Shown here one piece after another: positions 42,107-49,429 of a stretch of DNA of 57,782 nucleotides. The position numbers and the translations under genes were made by a program. The DNA comes from Kiritimatiellia bacterium (GTDB taxonomy: Bacteria; Verrucomicrobiota; Kiritimatiellia; RFP12; UBA1067). The notes under the pieces were generated by a model. That model was not told the origin of the DNA. It did not search any database and saw only the letters and a program-made list of their open reading frames with translations. How positions within the stretch are numbered: the stretch's first letter is position 1; every line of letters begins with the position of its first letter. Location: NCBI GenBank assembly GCA_017542055.1, contig JAFXXW010000017.1:1-57782 (forward strand), written 5' to 3'.

Positions 42107-43560
42107 GCTAGCCTCCCCACCAGTTCACGCCTGAGATCGTTGAGCAGACTCGCCGGCACGAAACGCCTGTCCGGATCGTTGACCGTCAGCTTCTCCAACC
42201 GGTAGTCCGTGTCGCCCAACTTGCCGAACGCCTTCTTCACCGCCTCGAACGTCTTGTCCGGATTCTTGGCCGCGTCCAGCTCCACCGACTCCTTGAAGGC
42301 CACCTCGCCGCACTTCACTCCCACCCCGTCCGGCGCGATATCCACCTCCACCTCGATGGGGATGATGCCGGGATAGTCGCTTTTGCGGAAACCCGGCACC
42401 GGGAACATGTTCTTCACCCGGTTCGACATGGAGCAATAGACCGTCTCGCCCGGCTCCACCTCCAGCTCGTCCGGCAGCCGCACCTCCACATCCTCGCCCG
42501 CGCCCACTTCGAATACGTTGACGCGCGAAATCGCCTTGCGCAGCTCGGAAATCCCCATCCCCGCCGGCTTGCCGGGCCGGGCGAACTGCAATCCGTCATG
42601 CGCCTCCAGCGCCCGCAGCGTATGGAAACGCAGCCAGCGGCGACCCTCGCGGTCTTTGGTGACGCGCTTGACGGTGCCGATGGGCGTGCCGAGATGGCCG
42701 AGACTGTCCGGATCGATCACCCGTTCCGCCGGTTGGCCGTCGAAATAAAGCTTCGTCGTCCGGCGCGAAAACACCGTCTCCAGGTCTGCCGCCTTGAGCT
42801 TGCCGCGATAGTACGCCACCGCGCTCGCCACGTAGAGGGGACTCTTCATCCGACCTTCGATCTTGAGGCTCGCGATGCCGATTTCCTCCAGCTTCTTCAC
42901 GTCCTCGCCCAGCCGCAGATCCTTCATGCTGAACGCGAGCGTCTTGCCGCCATCCGGCTTTTCGTACCCCAGCCGGCAGCAGTACGCGCACTTGCCGCGA
43001 TTGCCGCTCCTGCCCTTTTCCATCGCCGAAAAGAGACACAGTCCGCTCAGCGAATAGCACAGCGCCCCGTGAATGAACACCTCCAGCTCCACCCCCGCGC
43101 GCTTTTGGATGGACTCGATCTCGCGGAACGACAGTTCCCGCGCCAGCACCACCCGCTTGAACCCGAATTCCTTGAGCGCCAGCACGCCTTCCAGATTGTG
43201 CGCCACGAGTTGCGTGCTCGCATGCATTTCGAGGCGCGGAAACTTCTCCCGGCACATCGAGGCCAACCCCAGATCCTGGATGATGATGCCGTCCGGCCCC
43301 AACCGGTCCAGTTCCCGCAAACACCGCTCCGCCTCCTCCAGCTGGCTTTCGTCGAGGAGCGTGTTCATGGTCACGTAAACCTTCTTGCCCTTCGCCCGCG
43401 CCACCCGCAAGAGGTCCGCCAGCGCCGGGAGCGAAAAGTTGGGGGCGAAAGCCCTCGCCGAAAAACTGTCCAGCCCCAGATAGACCGCATCCGCTCCGGC
43501 CGCGAACGCGGTCAGCGCGGTGTCGAAATCTCCCGCCGGGGCTAGCAGCTCAGAGGCCAT
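42103..43560 (-). CDS. U32 family peptidase (RlhA/YdcP-like), N-terminal part
   Basis: 485 aa. Opens ELLAPAGDFDTALTAFAAGA, with YLGLDSFSARAFAPNF and VTMNTLL. The U32 signature E-x-F-x2-GA-LC-x4-G-x-C is met by EVFIHGALCYSLSGLCLFS, and GNRGKCAYCCR adds a Cys cluster that in RlhA/PrsA-like proteins relates to an Fe-S site and 23S rRNA C2501 hydroxylation. Ends after a beta-rich segment (DUF3656-like). Followed by its possible second half. Overlaps lysA by 11 nt. Confidence 0.88.
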   Translation of the reverse strand: MASELLAPAGDFDTALTAFAAGADAVYLGLDSFSARAFAPNFSLPALADLLRVARAKGKKVYVTMNTLLDESQLEEAERCLRELDRLGPDGIIIQDLGLASMCREKFPRLEMHASTQLVAHNLEGVLALKEFGFKRVVLARELSFREIESIQKRAGVELEVFIHGALCYSLSGLCLFSAMEKGRSGNRGKCAYCCRLGYEKPDGGKTLAFSMKDLRLGEDVKKLEEIGIASLKIEGRMKSPLYVASAVAYYRGKLKAADLETVFSRRTTKLYFDGQPAERVIDPDSLGHLGTPIGTVKRVTKDREGRRWLRFHTLRALEAHDGLQFARPGKPAGMGISELRKAISRVNVFEVGAGEDVEVRLPDELEVEPGETVYCSMSNRVKNMFPVPGFRKSDYPGIIPIEVEVDIAPDGVGVKCGEVAFKESVELDAAKNPDKTFEAVKKAFGKLGDTDYRLEKLTVNDPDRRFVPASLLNDLRRELVGRLA

Positions 43561-44827
43561 CGAAATTCAGCGTGGCGAAGTAGTCGTCCAACGTTTCGGC
43601 GCGACGGATCTCCCGCGTCACGCCGTCCGTCTGCAGCAAAAGTTCGGCGCTGCGGAGCTTGCCGTTGTACTGGAAGCCCATCGCATGCCCGTGCGCGCCC
43701 GCATCGCAAATCACCACCAGGTCGCCCGGCTCCATCACCGGCAGCACCCGCTGGATGGCGAACTTGTCGTTGTTCTCGCACAGCGACCCGGTGACGTCGT
43801 AGACGCTCGTTTCGCCCGCGTCCTCCTTGCCGGGCACCACGATTTCGTGGTAGGCGCCGTACAATGCCGGACGCATCAGGTTGCTCATGCAGGCGTCGAG
43901 TCCGGCATACAGGCGATACGTGTTCTTGATGTGACGCACGCGCGCCACGAGATAGCCATAGGGACCGGTGATGCACCGTCCGCACTCCATGCAGAGCCGG
44001 ATCCTGCCCATCCCCTTGCCGGTCACCAGTTCCTTGTACGCCCGCTCGATGCCATCGCCCACGTACTCGAGGTCCATCGCCTTCTGGTCCGGCTTGTAGG
44101 GGATCCCGATGCCGCCCCCGATGTTGACGAGTTCCACCTCCACCCCCGCGGTCTCCTTGATTTCGCCCGCGAGCGTAAAGAGCAGTTTGGCGGTGTCGAT
44201 GATATACTCCGGATCCAGCTCGTTGCTGGCCACCATCGTGTGCAGACCGAAACGCTTGACGCCCGCTTCCTTCATCTGCCGGTAGCAGCTGAGGAGCTGG
44301 TCGCGCGTAAAGCCGTACTTGGCCTCCTCGGGCTTGCCGATGATGGCGTTGCCGCCTTTAAGGGGACCGGGATTGTACCGGCAGCACATGATGCGACCCT
44401 CCCAGCGCGCCTCGCCGCCCGGCACACCCGCCTCGTCCAGCACCCGGTTGAGGAACGGCCAATGCGTGATGTCGTCCAGGTTGATGATGGCCTTGAGCTC
44501 GTACGCCTTCAAAAACTCCTCCGCCGGCGTGTCGTTGGACGTGAACATGATGTCCTCGCCCGTGTTGCCCACCTTCTCGGACAGCACCAGCTCCGCCATC
44601 GACGAGCAATCCCCGCCGAAGTCGTACTCCTTCAGGATCTTCATGAGATACGGATTGGGGCACGCCTTGACCGCGAAGTACTCCTTGAAGCCCTTGTTCC
44701 AGGCGAACGCCTTTTTGAGTCGCTTGGCGTTTTCGCGAATGGCCTTTTCGTCGTAGATGTGGAACGGCGTGGGCCAGATTGCGGCTATCGCCTCCAGTTT
44801 GGCCTTGTCGAACGGCAATTTACGCAT
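43550..44827 (-). CDS. lysA: Diaminopimelate decarboxylase
   Basis: 425 aa, PLP enzyme making lysine from meso-diaminopimelate. The PLP lysine is Lys54 in YFAVKACPNP. Phosphate-binding GGGIGIPY and the substrate-binding CMECGRCITG (partner-subunit Cys) are present, with YDVTGSLCENND and the closing VICDAGAHGHAM. Belongs to the group lacking a Gly-Asn-rich insert. Overlaps ileS by 8 nt. Links to peptidoglycan and lysine synthesis. Confidence 0.93.
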   Translation of the reverse strand: MRKLPFDKAKLEAIAAIWPTPFHIYDEKAIRENAKRLKKAFAWNKGFKEYFAVKACPNPYLMKILKEYDFGGDCSSMAELVLSEKVGNTGEDIMFTSNDTPAEEFLKAYELKAIINLDDITHWPFLNRVLDEAGVPGGEARWEGRIMCCRYNPGPLKGGNAIIGKPEEAKYGFTRDQLLSCYRQMKEAGVKRFGLHTMVASNELDPEYIIDTAKLLFTLAGEIKETAGVEVELVNIGGGIGIPYKPDQKAMDLEYVGDGIERAYKELVTGKGMGRIRLCMECGRCITGPYGYLVARVRHIKNTYRLYAGLDACMSNLMRPALYGAYHEIVVPGKEDAGETSVYDVTGSLCENNDKFAIQRVLPVMEPGDLVVICDAGAHGHAMGFQYNGKLRSAELLLQTDGVTREIRRAETLDDYFATLNFDGL

Positions 44828-47800
44828 TGGTTGTAACCTCCAGTTTGACTTGGTGCCCGTTGAGCGCGACGCCGCCTTCCGCGACGGCTTCGGTCGATAT
44901 CTCCACGCTCGTGGCGAGAATCTCGTTTTTGACGTAATCGAGGTGCGCTTCGAGCGCGGCGGCCATTTCGGCGTCGCACGCCACCTTGACGGCGATGCGC
45001 TGCGTCACCTCGAAATCCGCCTCCTTGCGCATCGACTGCACGTGGCTCACGAATTCGCGCGCGTTGCCTTCGGCCACCAGCGCGGGGTTGAGCTGCGTGT
45101 CGAGCGCCACCACCACCGCTCCGTCGTTGGCCACCACCAGACCCGTCTTGGGGCTGCGCGTAACCAGCACGTCTTCGGCCTCCAGCTTGACGCCTTCCGC
45201 CTCCGCCGGCAGCGTCTTGGCCCCGGCGATGGCGGCGGCCACCGCCTTCATCTTGGCGCCGCACTTGCGGCCCAACGTCTTGAAGTTGGCCTTGTAGCTC
45301 ACGTCGCAAAGTTCGGTTTCGTCCTCGATCGTCTCCACCCGCTTGACGTTGAGTTCGTCCATGACGAGCTCCTCGAGACCCCGGATGTCGCCTCCCGCCA
45401 GCTTCAGCGAAGACAGCGGCTGGCGCACCTTGAGGTCGTTGTCGGCCCGGAGCCGGCGACCCAGTTCCACCACCGTCTGCACTTCCGCCATCGCCTGTTC
45501 GAGCGGCAGATCGCGCGCGGAATCGTTGGCGGCCGGAAAATCGCACAGATGCACGCTTTCGGGGTCGCTCTCGCCGCGCAGGTTGCGGTAGATCTCCTCC
45601 GCGATGAACGGCGTGAAGGGAGCTGCCACCTTGGCAAGCTGCACCAGCACGTAGCGCAGCGTCCGGTAGGCGCTCAGCTTGTCGCCGTCGTTGGTGGACT
45701 TCCAGAAGCGCCGGCGGCTGCGCCGGATGTACCAGTTGGTGAGGTCCTCCACGAACTTCACGAACGGCCGCACCGACTTCTGCAGATCGTACACGTCCAT
45801 CGCCTTGGTGACGTCGGCGATCAGCGTTTCCATCGAGGAGACGATCCACCGGTCCAGCACGTTGGCGGAATCCGGCACGGCCACTTCCTTTTCGTGGAAA
45901 CCGTCCACGTTGGCGTAGGTGACGAAGAACGAATACGCGTTCCACCAGGGGATCAGGAGGTCTCGCATCAGCTGCTTCACGCCGTTCTCCGAAAACTTGA
46001 GGTTCTCCGCCTTGACCACGGGCGAATAGATCATGTAGAGCCGGATGGCGTCCGCCCCATAGGTGTCGAGCATCAGCGTGGGGTCGGGATAGTTCTTGAG
46101 GCGCTTGCTCATCTTCTTGCCGTCTTCGGCGAGCACCAGGCCGTTCACGATCACGTTCTTGTAGGGGCTCTGGTCGAAGAGGCACGTGCCCAGCACGAGG
46201 AGCGTGTAGAACCAACCGCGCGTCTGGTCGAGACCCTCGGCGATGAAGTCGGCCGGGAAGAAGTCGCTGACGTCCGCCTGGCCGCCCATGTAGTGCTGCT
46301 GGGCGTACGGCATGGAGCCGCTCTCGAACCAGCAGTCCAGCACTTCGGGGGTGCGGTGATACGTCTTGCCGTCCTTGCGGATGACCACCTTGTCCACGAA
46401 ATGCTTGTGGAGGTCGGTCACCTTCTCGCCCGAAAGCTCCTCCAGTTCCTTGACGCTCCCTACGCAAATCATGTCGTCCGGGTCGTCGTCGTTCACCCAC
46501 ACCGGAATGCAGCTCCCCCAGAAACGGTTGCGGCTGATGTTCCAGTCGCGCGCCTCGGTGAGCCAGTTGCCGAAGCGCTTTTCGCCCACGTAGTCCGGCG
46601 TCCAGTGCACCTTGGCGTTGTTCTTGGCGAAGCGCTCGTGCAGATCCTCCACCCTGACGTACCACGCGTCGATGGCGCGATAGATGAGCGGCGTGTCGGT
46701 GCGGTCGCAGTAGGGGTAGCTGTGCGTGATGGTGGCCTGATGGACCAGTTTCCCCTCGGCCTTGAGCCGCTTGATGATGTCCTTGTCGCAATCCTTGCAG
46801 AAGCGACCCGCGTATTCCGGCACCGCGTCCGTGAACGCGCAAGCGGAGTCCAGCGGATCGGCGATGGCCGTCATGCCGGCCGCCTTGCACACGCGGAAGT
46901 CGTCCTCGCCGTAGGCCGGGGCGATATGCACGAGACCCGTACCGTCGTCGGTCGTCACGTAGTCGTCGTTAAGCACGTGAAACGCGCCTTCGGCCGCAAA
47001 TCCGGCGAAATACTGGAACATCGGCTCGTAGCTCCAGCCCTTCAGGTCCGACCCCTTGAATTCCGCCACCGGCTCGTACTGTTCGGGCTTCTTGAAGATG
47101 GTGGCGAGCCGCGCCTTGGCCATCACGTAGACGGGCCGCGCCTCGTCGGTCAAGTCGCGCACCGCCACGTAATCGATGCCGGCGCCCGCGCAGATCATGA
47201 GGTTTTCGGGGAGCGTCCAGGGGGTGGTGGTCCAGATGAGGAGATACACGTTATGTTCGCCCGGAAGCGCCCCCAGACGGTTGATGGTCCTTACCCGCAC
47301 CGTGACCGTCGGATCCTGCACGTCCTTGTAGTTGCTGCCGGCCTCGAAATTGGACAGCGGCGTCGACAGCTTCCAGCTGTACGGCATGATGCGATGGCTC
47401 TTGTACACCCGGCCCTGCTTCCAGAGTTCCTTGAACACCCACCAGATGGTCTCCATGAAATCGGGGTTCATCGTCTTGTAGTCGTGGTCGAAATCCACCC
47501 AGCGGCCCATGCGGGTGACCGTCTTCTTCCATTCGCCCACGTACTTGAGCACCATCGACCGGCACTGCTCGTTGAATTTGTCCACCCCGAGCGCCTTGAT
47601 CTCCGGCGCGCCGCTCACCCCCAGCGCCTCCTGCGCCAGCGCCTCGATGGGCAGTCCATGCGTATCCCAGCCGAAGCGCCGCTCCACGTACTTGCCGCGC
47701 ATCGTCTGGTAGCGCGGCACGATATCCTTGATGGTGCCGGCCAGCAAATGGCCGTAGTGCGGCAGGCCCGTCGCAAAGGGCGGACCGTCGTAAAACTTGT

Positions 47801-47921
47801 AGCGCTCCTTGCCTTCGTTCTTCTTGAGCGACTTCCCGAACGTGCCGTCCTTTTCCCAGAACGCCAGCACGGCCTCTTCCATCTTCGGAAAGGCTACCTT
47901 GTTAGATACCGGTTTGAACAT
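44820..47921 (-). CDS. ileS: Isoleucyl-tRNA synthetase, eukaryote-like (IleS2) type
   Basis: 1033 aa class I synthetase. HIGH-type site GPPFATGLPHYGHLLAGTIK, KMSKS-type loop KMSKRLKNYPDP, and the editing domain with TTTPWTLPENL. The sequence GTIKDIVPRYQTMRGKYVER, RRFGWDTHGLPIE and KMSKR followed by KNYPDP resemble eukaryotic IleRS, which in bacteria marks the IleS2 clade associated with mupirocin resistance. First gene of the longest operon; promoter at 47957-47985. Confidence 0.96.
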   Translation of the reverse strand: MFKPVSNKVAFPKMEEAVLAFWEKDGTFGKSLKKNEGKERYKFYDGPPFATGLPHYGHLLAGTIKDIVPRYQTMRGKYVERRFGWDTHGLPIEALAQEALGVSGAPEIKALGVDKFNEQCRSMVLKYVGEWKKTVTRMGRWVDFDHDYKTMNPDFMETIWWVFKELWKQGRVYKSHRIMPYSWKLSTPLSNFEAGSNYKDVQDPTVTVRVRTINRLGALPGEHNVYLLIWTTTPWTLPENLMICAGAGIDYVAVRDLTDEARPVYVMAKARLATIFKKPEQYEPVAEFKGSDLKGWSYEPMFQYFAGFAAEGAFHVLNDDYVTTDDGTGLVHIAPAYGEDDFRVCKAAGMTAIADPLDSACAFTDAVPEYAGRFCKDCDKDIIKRLKAEGKLVHQATITHSYPYCDRTDTPLIYRAIDAWYVRVEDLHERFAKNNAKVHWTPDYVGEKRFGNWLTEARDWNISRNRFWGSCIPVWVNDDDPDDMICVGSVKELEELSGEKVTDLHKHFVDKVVIRKDGKTYHRTPEVLDCWFESGSMPYAQQHYMGGQADVSDFFPADFIAEGLDQTRGWFYTLLVLGTCLFDQSPYKNVIVNGLVLAEDGKKMSKRLKNYPDPTLMLDTYGADAIRLYMIYSPVVKAENLKFSENGVKQLMRDLLIPWWNAYSFFVTYANVDGFHEKEVAVPDSANVLDRWIVSSMETLIADVTKAMDVYDLQKSVRPFVKFVEDLTNWYIRRSRRRFWKSTNDGDKLSAYRTLRYVLVQLAKVAAPFTPFIAEEIYRNLRGESDPESVHLCDFPAANDSARDLPLEQAMAEVQTVVELGRRLRADNDLKVRQPLSSLKLAGGDIRGLEELVMDELNVKRVETIEDETELCDVSYKANFKTLGRKCGAKMKAVAAAIAGAKTLPAEAEGVKLEAEDVLVTRSPKTGLVVANDGAVVVALDTQLNPALVAEGNAREFVSHVQSMRKEADFEVTQRIAVKVACDAEMAAALEAHLDYVKNEILATSVEISTEAVAEGGVALNGHQVKLEVTTNA

Positions 47922-47956
47922 CTCGACAATACTCCATAATTTTCGATAGAAGTTAT

Positions 47957-47985
47957 ATTATATCATATTCCGCCCAGAAAATCAA
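47957..47985 (-). promoter_or_regulatory. Promoter for the ileS operon
   Basis: Minus strand: -35 TTGATT (47985-47980), 17-bp spacer, extended -10 TGATATAAT with TATAAT at 47962-47957. About 35 bp upstream of the ileS ATG. Its spacer is very similar to that of the ferredoxin promoter at 7606-7634. Confidence 0.85.
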
Positions 47986-48023
47986 GGGGAATCTGCAAAA
48001 ATCCCACTTTCCCCACCCTTAAA

Positions 48024-48086
48024 CTCCTGTCCCTCCCCAGCCCTCTTCCCAGGGCGCTCCTGTCCCTCCCCAGTCCTCTTCCCATT
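48024..48086. repeat. 33-bp direct duplication
   Basis: CTCCTGTCCCTCCCCAG followed by a C/T-rich tail occurs twice, at 48024 and 48057, period 33. Strong strand bias (pyrimidine-rich on plus). No function seen. Confidence 0.75.
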
Positions 48087-48244
48087 GGCCATTGGTATTG
48101 GTATTGGCAACATTTTCACATTTCCACATTTTCCACCCCCGCCCGTCCCCGGTTCTGACGCGCGCCCGTCTCTGGGCGTGCCATCCCCTATAGTGCCCGC
48201 GAGCACTGGATCTGGTAGATGGCCGGCGCTTTCAACAGCGCCTC

Positions 48245-48383
48245 GTAGTGGCGCTCTTTAAATGGAGGTTTCATCCCTTCGAAGTGGCGCTCTTTAGAGC
48301 GCAATCCCCACCCCTTCGAAGTGGCGCTCTTTAAAATGGAGGTTTCATCCCCTCGAAGTGGCGCTCTTCAGAGCGCCCAAAAC
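48245..48383. repeat. Tandem repeat of 36-37 bp, four copies of GTGGCGCTCTT
   Basis: Copies at 48248, 48284, 48321 and 48358. They alternate between two tails: ATGGAGGTTTCATCCC after copies one and three, and an AGAGCG tail pairing back on CGCTCT after copies two and four, giving short hairpins. TCGAA precedes most copies. Confidence 0.8.
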
Positions 48384-48467
48384 CCAAGCGGCGGGTGGGG
48401 GTCCACTCGCCGCACAAGCAAGGGGAACCTGCGCTAGACAAAAACCGAAGCTGCCCATACACTTTCA

Positions 48468-48556
48468 AAAGTCTATATATAAACTTCCCTAAAACCTATA
48501 TATAAACTTTCCAAAGTCTATATATAAACTCCAAAAAGTCTATATGGACACTTTAC
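48468..48556. repeat. AT-rich tandem array, four units of about 22 bp
   Basis: Units start at 48468, 48491, 48513 and 48535 (spacing 23, 22, 22) and read AAAGTCTATATATAAACT with variation; the last ends TATATGGACACTTT. Each unit is nearly palindromic (AAGT ... ACTT), as for binding sites of a dimeric protein. The start AAAGTC equals the start of the AAAGTCCCT units in the arrays A and B. Confidence 0.8.
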
Positions 48557-48580
48557 CCAAACCTAGGCTGGGTTTTAAAT

Positions 48581-48607
48581 CGTCCATGGGGTCGGACCCC
48601 ATGGACG
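48581..48607. repeat. Perfect 13-bp palindrome
   Basis: CGTCCATGGGGTC, one G, then GACCCCATGGACG. The same CGTCCATGGGGTCG occurs again at about 49199, just after array B, so the block containing module B and its array is bounded by this sequence. Lacks a T-run on either strand, so it is not a simple terminator. Confidence 0.85.
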
Positions 48608-48671
48608 CGCGGCGGATATCTCGGCGATGAGATTCACAAATTGCAACCGGAAAGTAGGACAAATCTTAAAT

Positions 48672-48739
48672 CCCGTCTCCGTTTTTTGGTATAATATTCA
48701 AGTTCTTATTGCTAGTATACTCAAGAAAACGGAAACGGG
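48672..48739 (+). promoter_or_regulatory. Inverted repeat flanking an extended -10 (module B)
   Basis: Arms CCCGTCTCCGTTTT (48672-48685) and AAAACGGAAACGGG (48726-48739), with TGGTATAAT between them (-10 at 48690-48695). Same arrangement as in copy A. No clear -35. Predicts rightward transcription into module B and array B, ending perhaps at 49204-49232. Confidence 0.45.
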
Positions 48740-48971
48740 TATTAATATATTAATAATAAAACCAAACGCGCACGGGCGTGACGCGCATACGCACGCGCGC
48801 GTAAGGAACGGCATCGCTTGCCGGCGACGGGGCGGCCAAAACCCCGCGAGAGAAATTTTTTCAAAAATTTTTTGGTGCGTTTCGCCCAATGTTTATGCGG
48901 GTCAAACGCGATTCGGGCAGAAATTTCGCGGGACACTTTCAAAAGTTATCTTGTATTATATACCGGAGACC
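48672..48971 (+). repeat. Duplicated intergenic module, copy B
   Basis: 300 bp, homologous to 139-438. Hairpins at 48853-48873 (A/T) and 48877-48909 (GCGTTT/AAACGC, then GCCC/GGGT across a C-C mismatch) are unchanged. The 3' half differs from copy A at very few positions. Unlike copy A, 63 bp separate the module from its 22-bp array. Lies downstream of the LamG gene, as copy A lies downstream of the gene at 781. Confidence 0.85.
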
Positions 48972-49034
48972 CCTAAAACGAGAACCCCCCAACCGGAGAA
49001 AACCATGACCAAAGAACAACTGGGTGAATGCCCA

Positions 49035-49210
49035 AAAGTCCCTGGACACACGCCGTAAAGTCCCTCGGAGCCATGAGCAAAGTCCCTCAAAACGATGCGT
49101 AAAGTCCCTAGAAACGAGCAGCAAAGTCCCTCAAACCGATGCGTAAAGTCCCTCGCAATCCCGCGCAAAGTCCCCAACTTGGCGCGGTAAAGTCCTGCGT
49201 CCATGGGGTC
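49035..49210 (+). repeat. 22-bp tandem array B, eight units of AAAGTCCCT
   Basis: Units start at 49035, 49057, 49079, 49101, 49123, 49145, 49167 and 49189: exactly 22 bp apart, exactly eight, as in array A. Core AAAGTCCC(T) conserved; the last unit degenerates to AAAGTCCTG. The variable parts differ from those of array A except for recurring AAACGA, CATGAGC and GCGT pieces. Confidence 0.9.
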
Positions 49211-49232
49211 GTGACCCCACGCCCCCCTTTTT
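49204..49232 (+). terminator. Possible plus-strand terminator after array B
   Basis: TGGGGTC, GT, GACCCCA (7-bp stem, loop drawn into the stem in vivo) then a C-rich gap and TTTTT at 49228-49232. The T-run is nine bases from the stem, so efficiency is doubtful. Would end a rightward transcript of module B and its array. Confidence 0.35.
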
Positions 49233-49254
49233 ACCCTTTCAGTCGGGCGGGGGA

Positions 49255-49298
49255 AAAATAAGGCGCAAGGGCGGAGAACCCGATACCACCCTTGCGCC
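49255..49298 (-). terminator. Intrinsic terminator of the LamG protein gene
   Basis: Perfect 10-bp stem GGCGCAAGGG (49262-49271) and CCCTTGCGCC (49289-49298). On the minus strand it is followed by TTATTTTT. Two further hairpins (GTTGGCTA/TAGCCAAC and GCAAGGTG/CACCTTGC) lie between it and the stop codon at 49430. Confidence 0.9.
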
Positions 49299-49429
49299 GC
49301 CCGGAGAACAATATGAGGTTACATCCGGGCTCCGGTGGCGTTGCAGCCGGCCGAAATCGAAGATAGACGCAAGGTGCCGGGGCTGGGCCGACACCTTGCA
49401 GGTTGGCTATTTAGCCAACACCACTAAGT

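Larger units (their letters stand above)
47986..49429. other. Gene-free region between ileS promoter and the LamG protein
   Basis: About 1.45 kb with no credible gene. It carries, from left to right: a 33-bp duplication, a four-copy 36-37 bp repeat, an AT-rich 22-bp array, a perfect palindrome, repeat module B, the second 22-bp array, a plus-strand hairpin with T-run, and the terminator of the LamG gene. Small open frames (47982-48206, 48188-48274, 48627-49058) are low-complexity or pass through repeats and are not supported as genes. Confidence 0.7.

Noticed and set aside
44757..47939. 1060-codon plus-strand open frame
   Set aside because: Antisense shadow of ileS; composition dominated by His, Arg and Val, no motif.
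47982..48206. 74-codon minus-strand frame
   Set aside because: Gly/Glu/Arg low complexity produced by the 33-bp duplication and starting with GTG without a ribosome-binding site.
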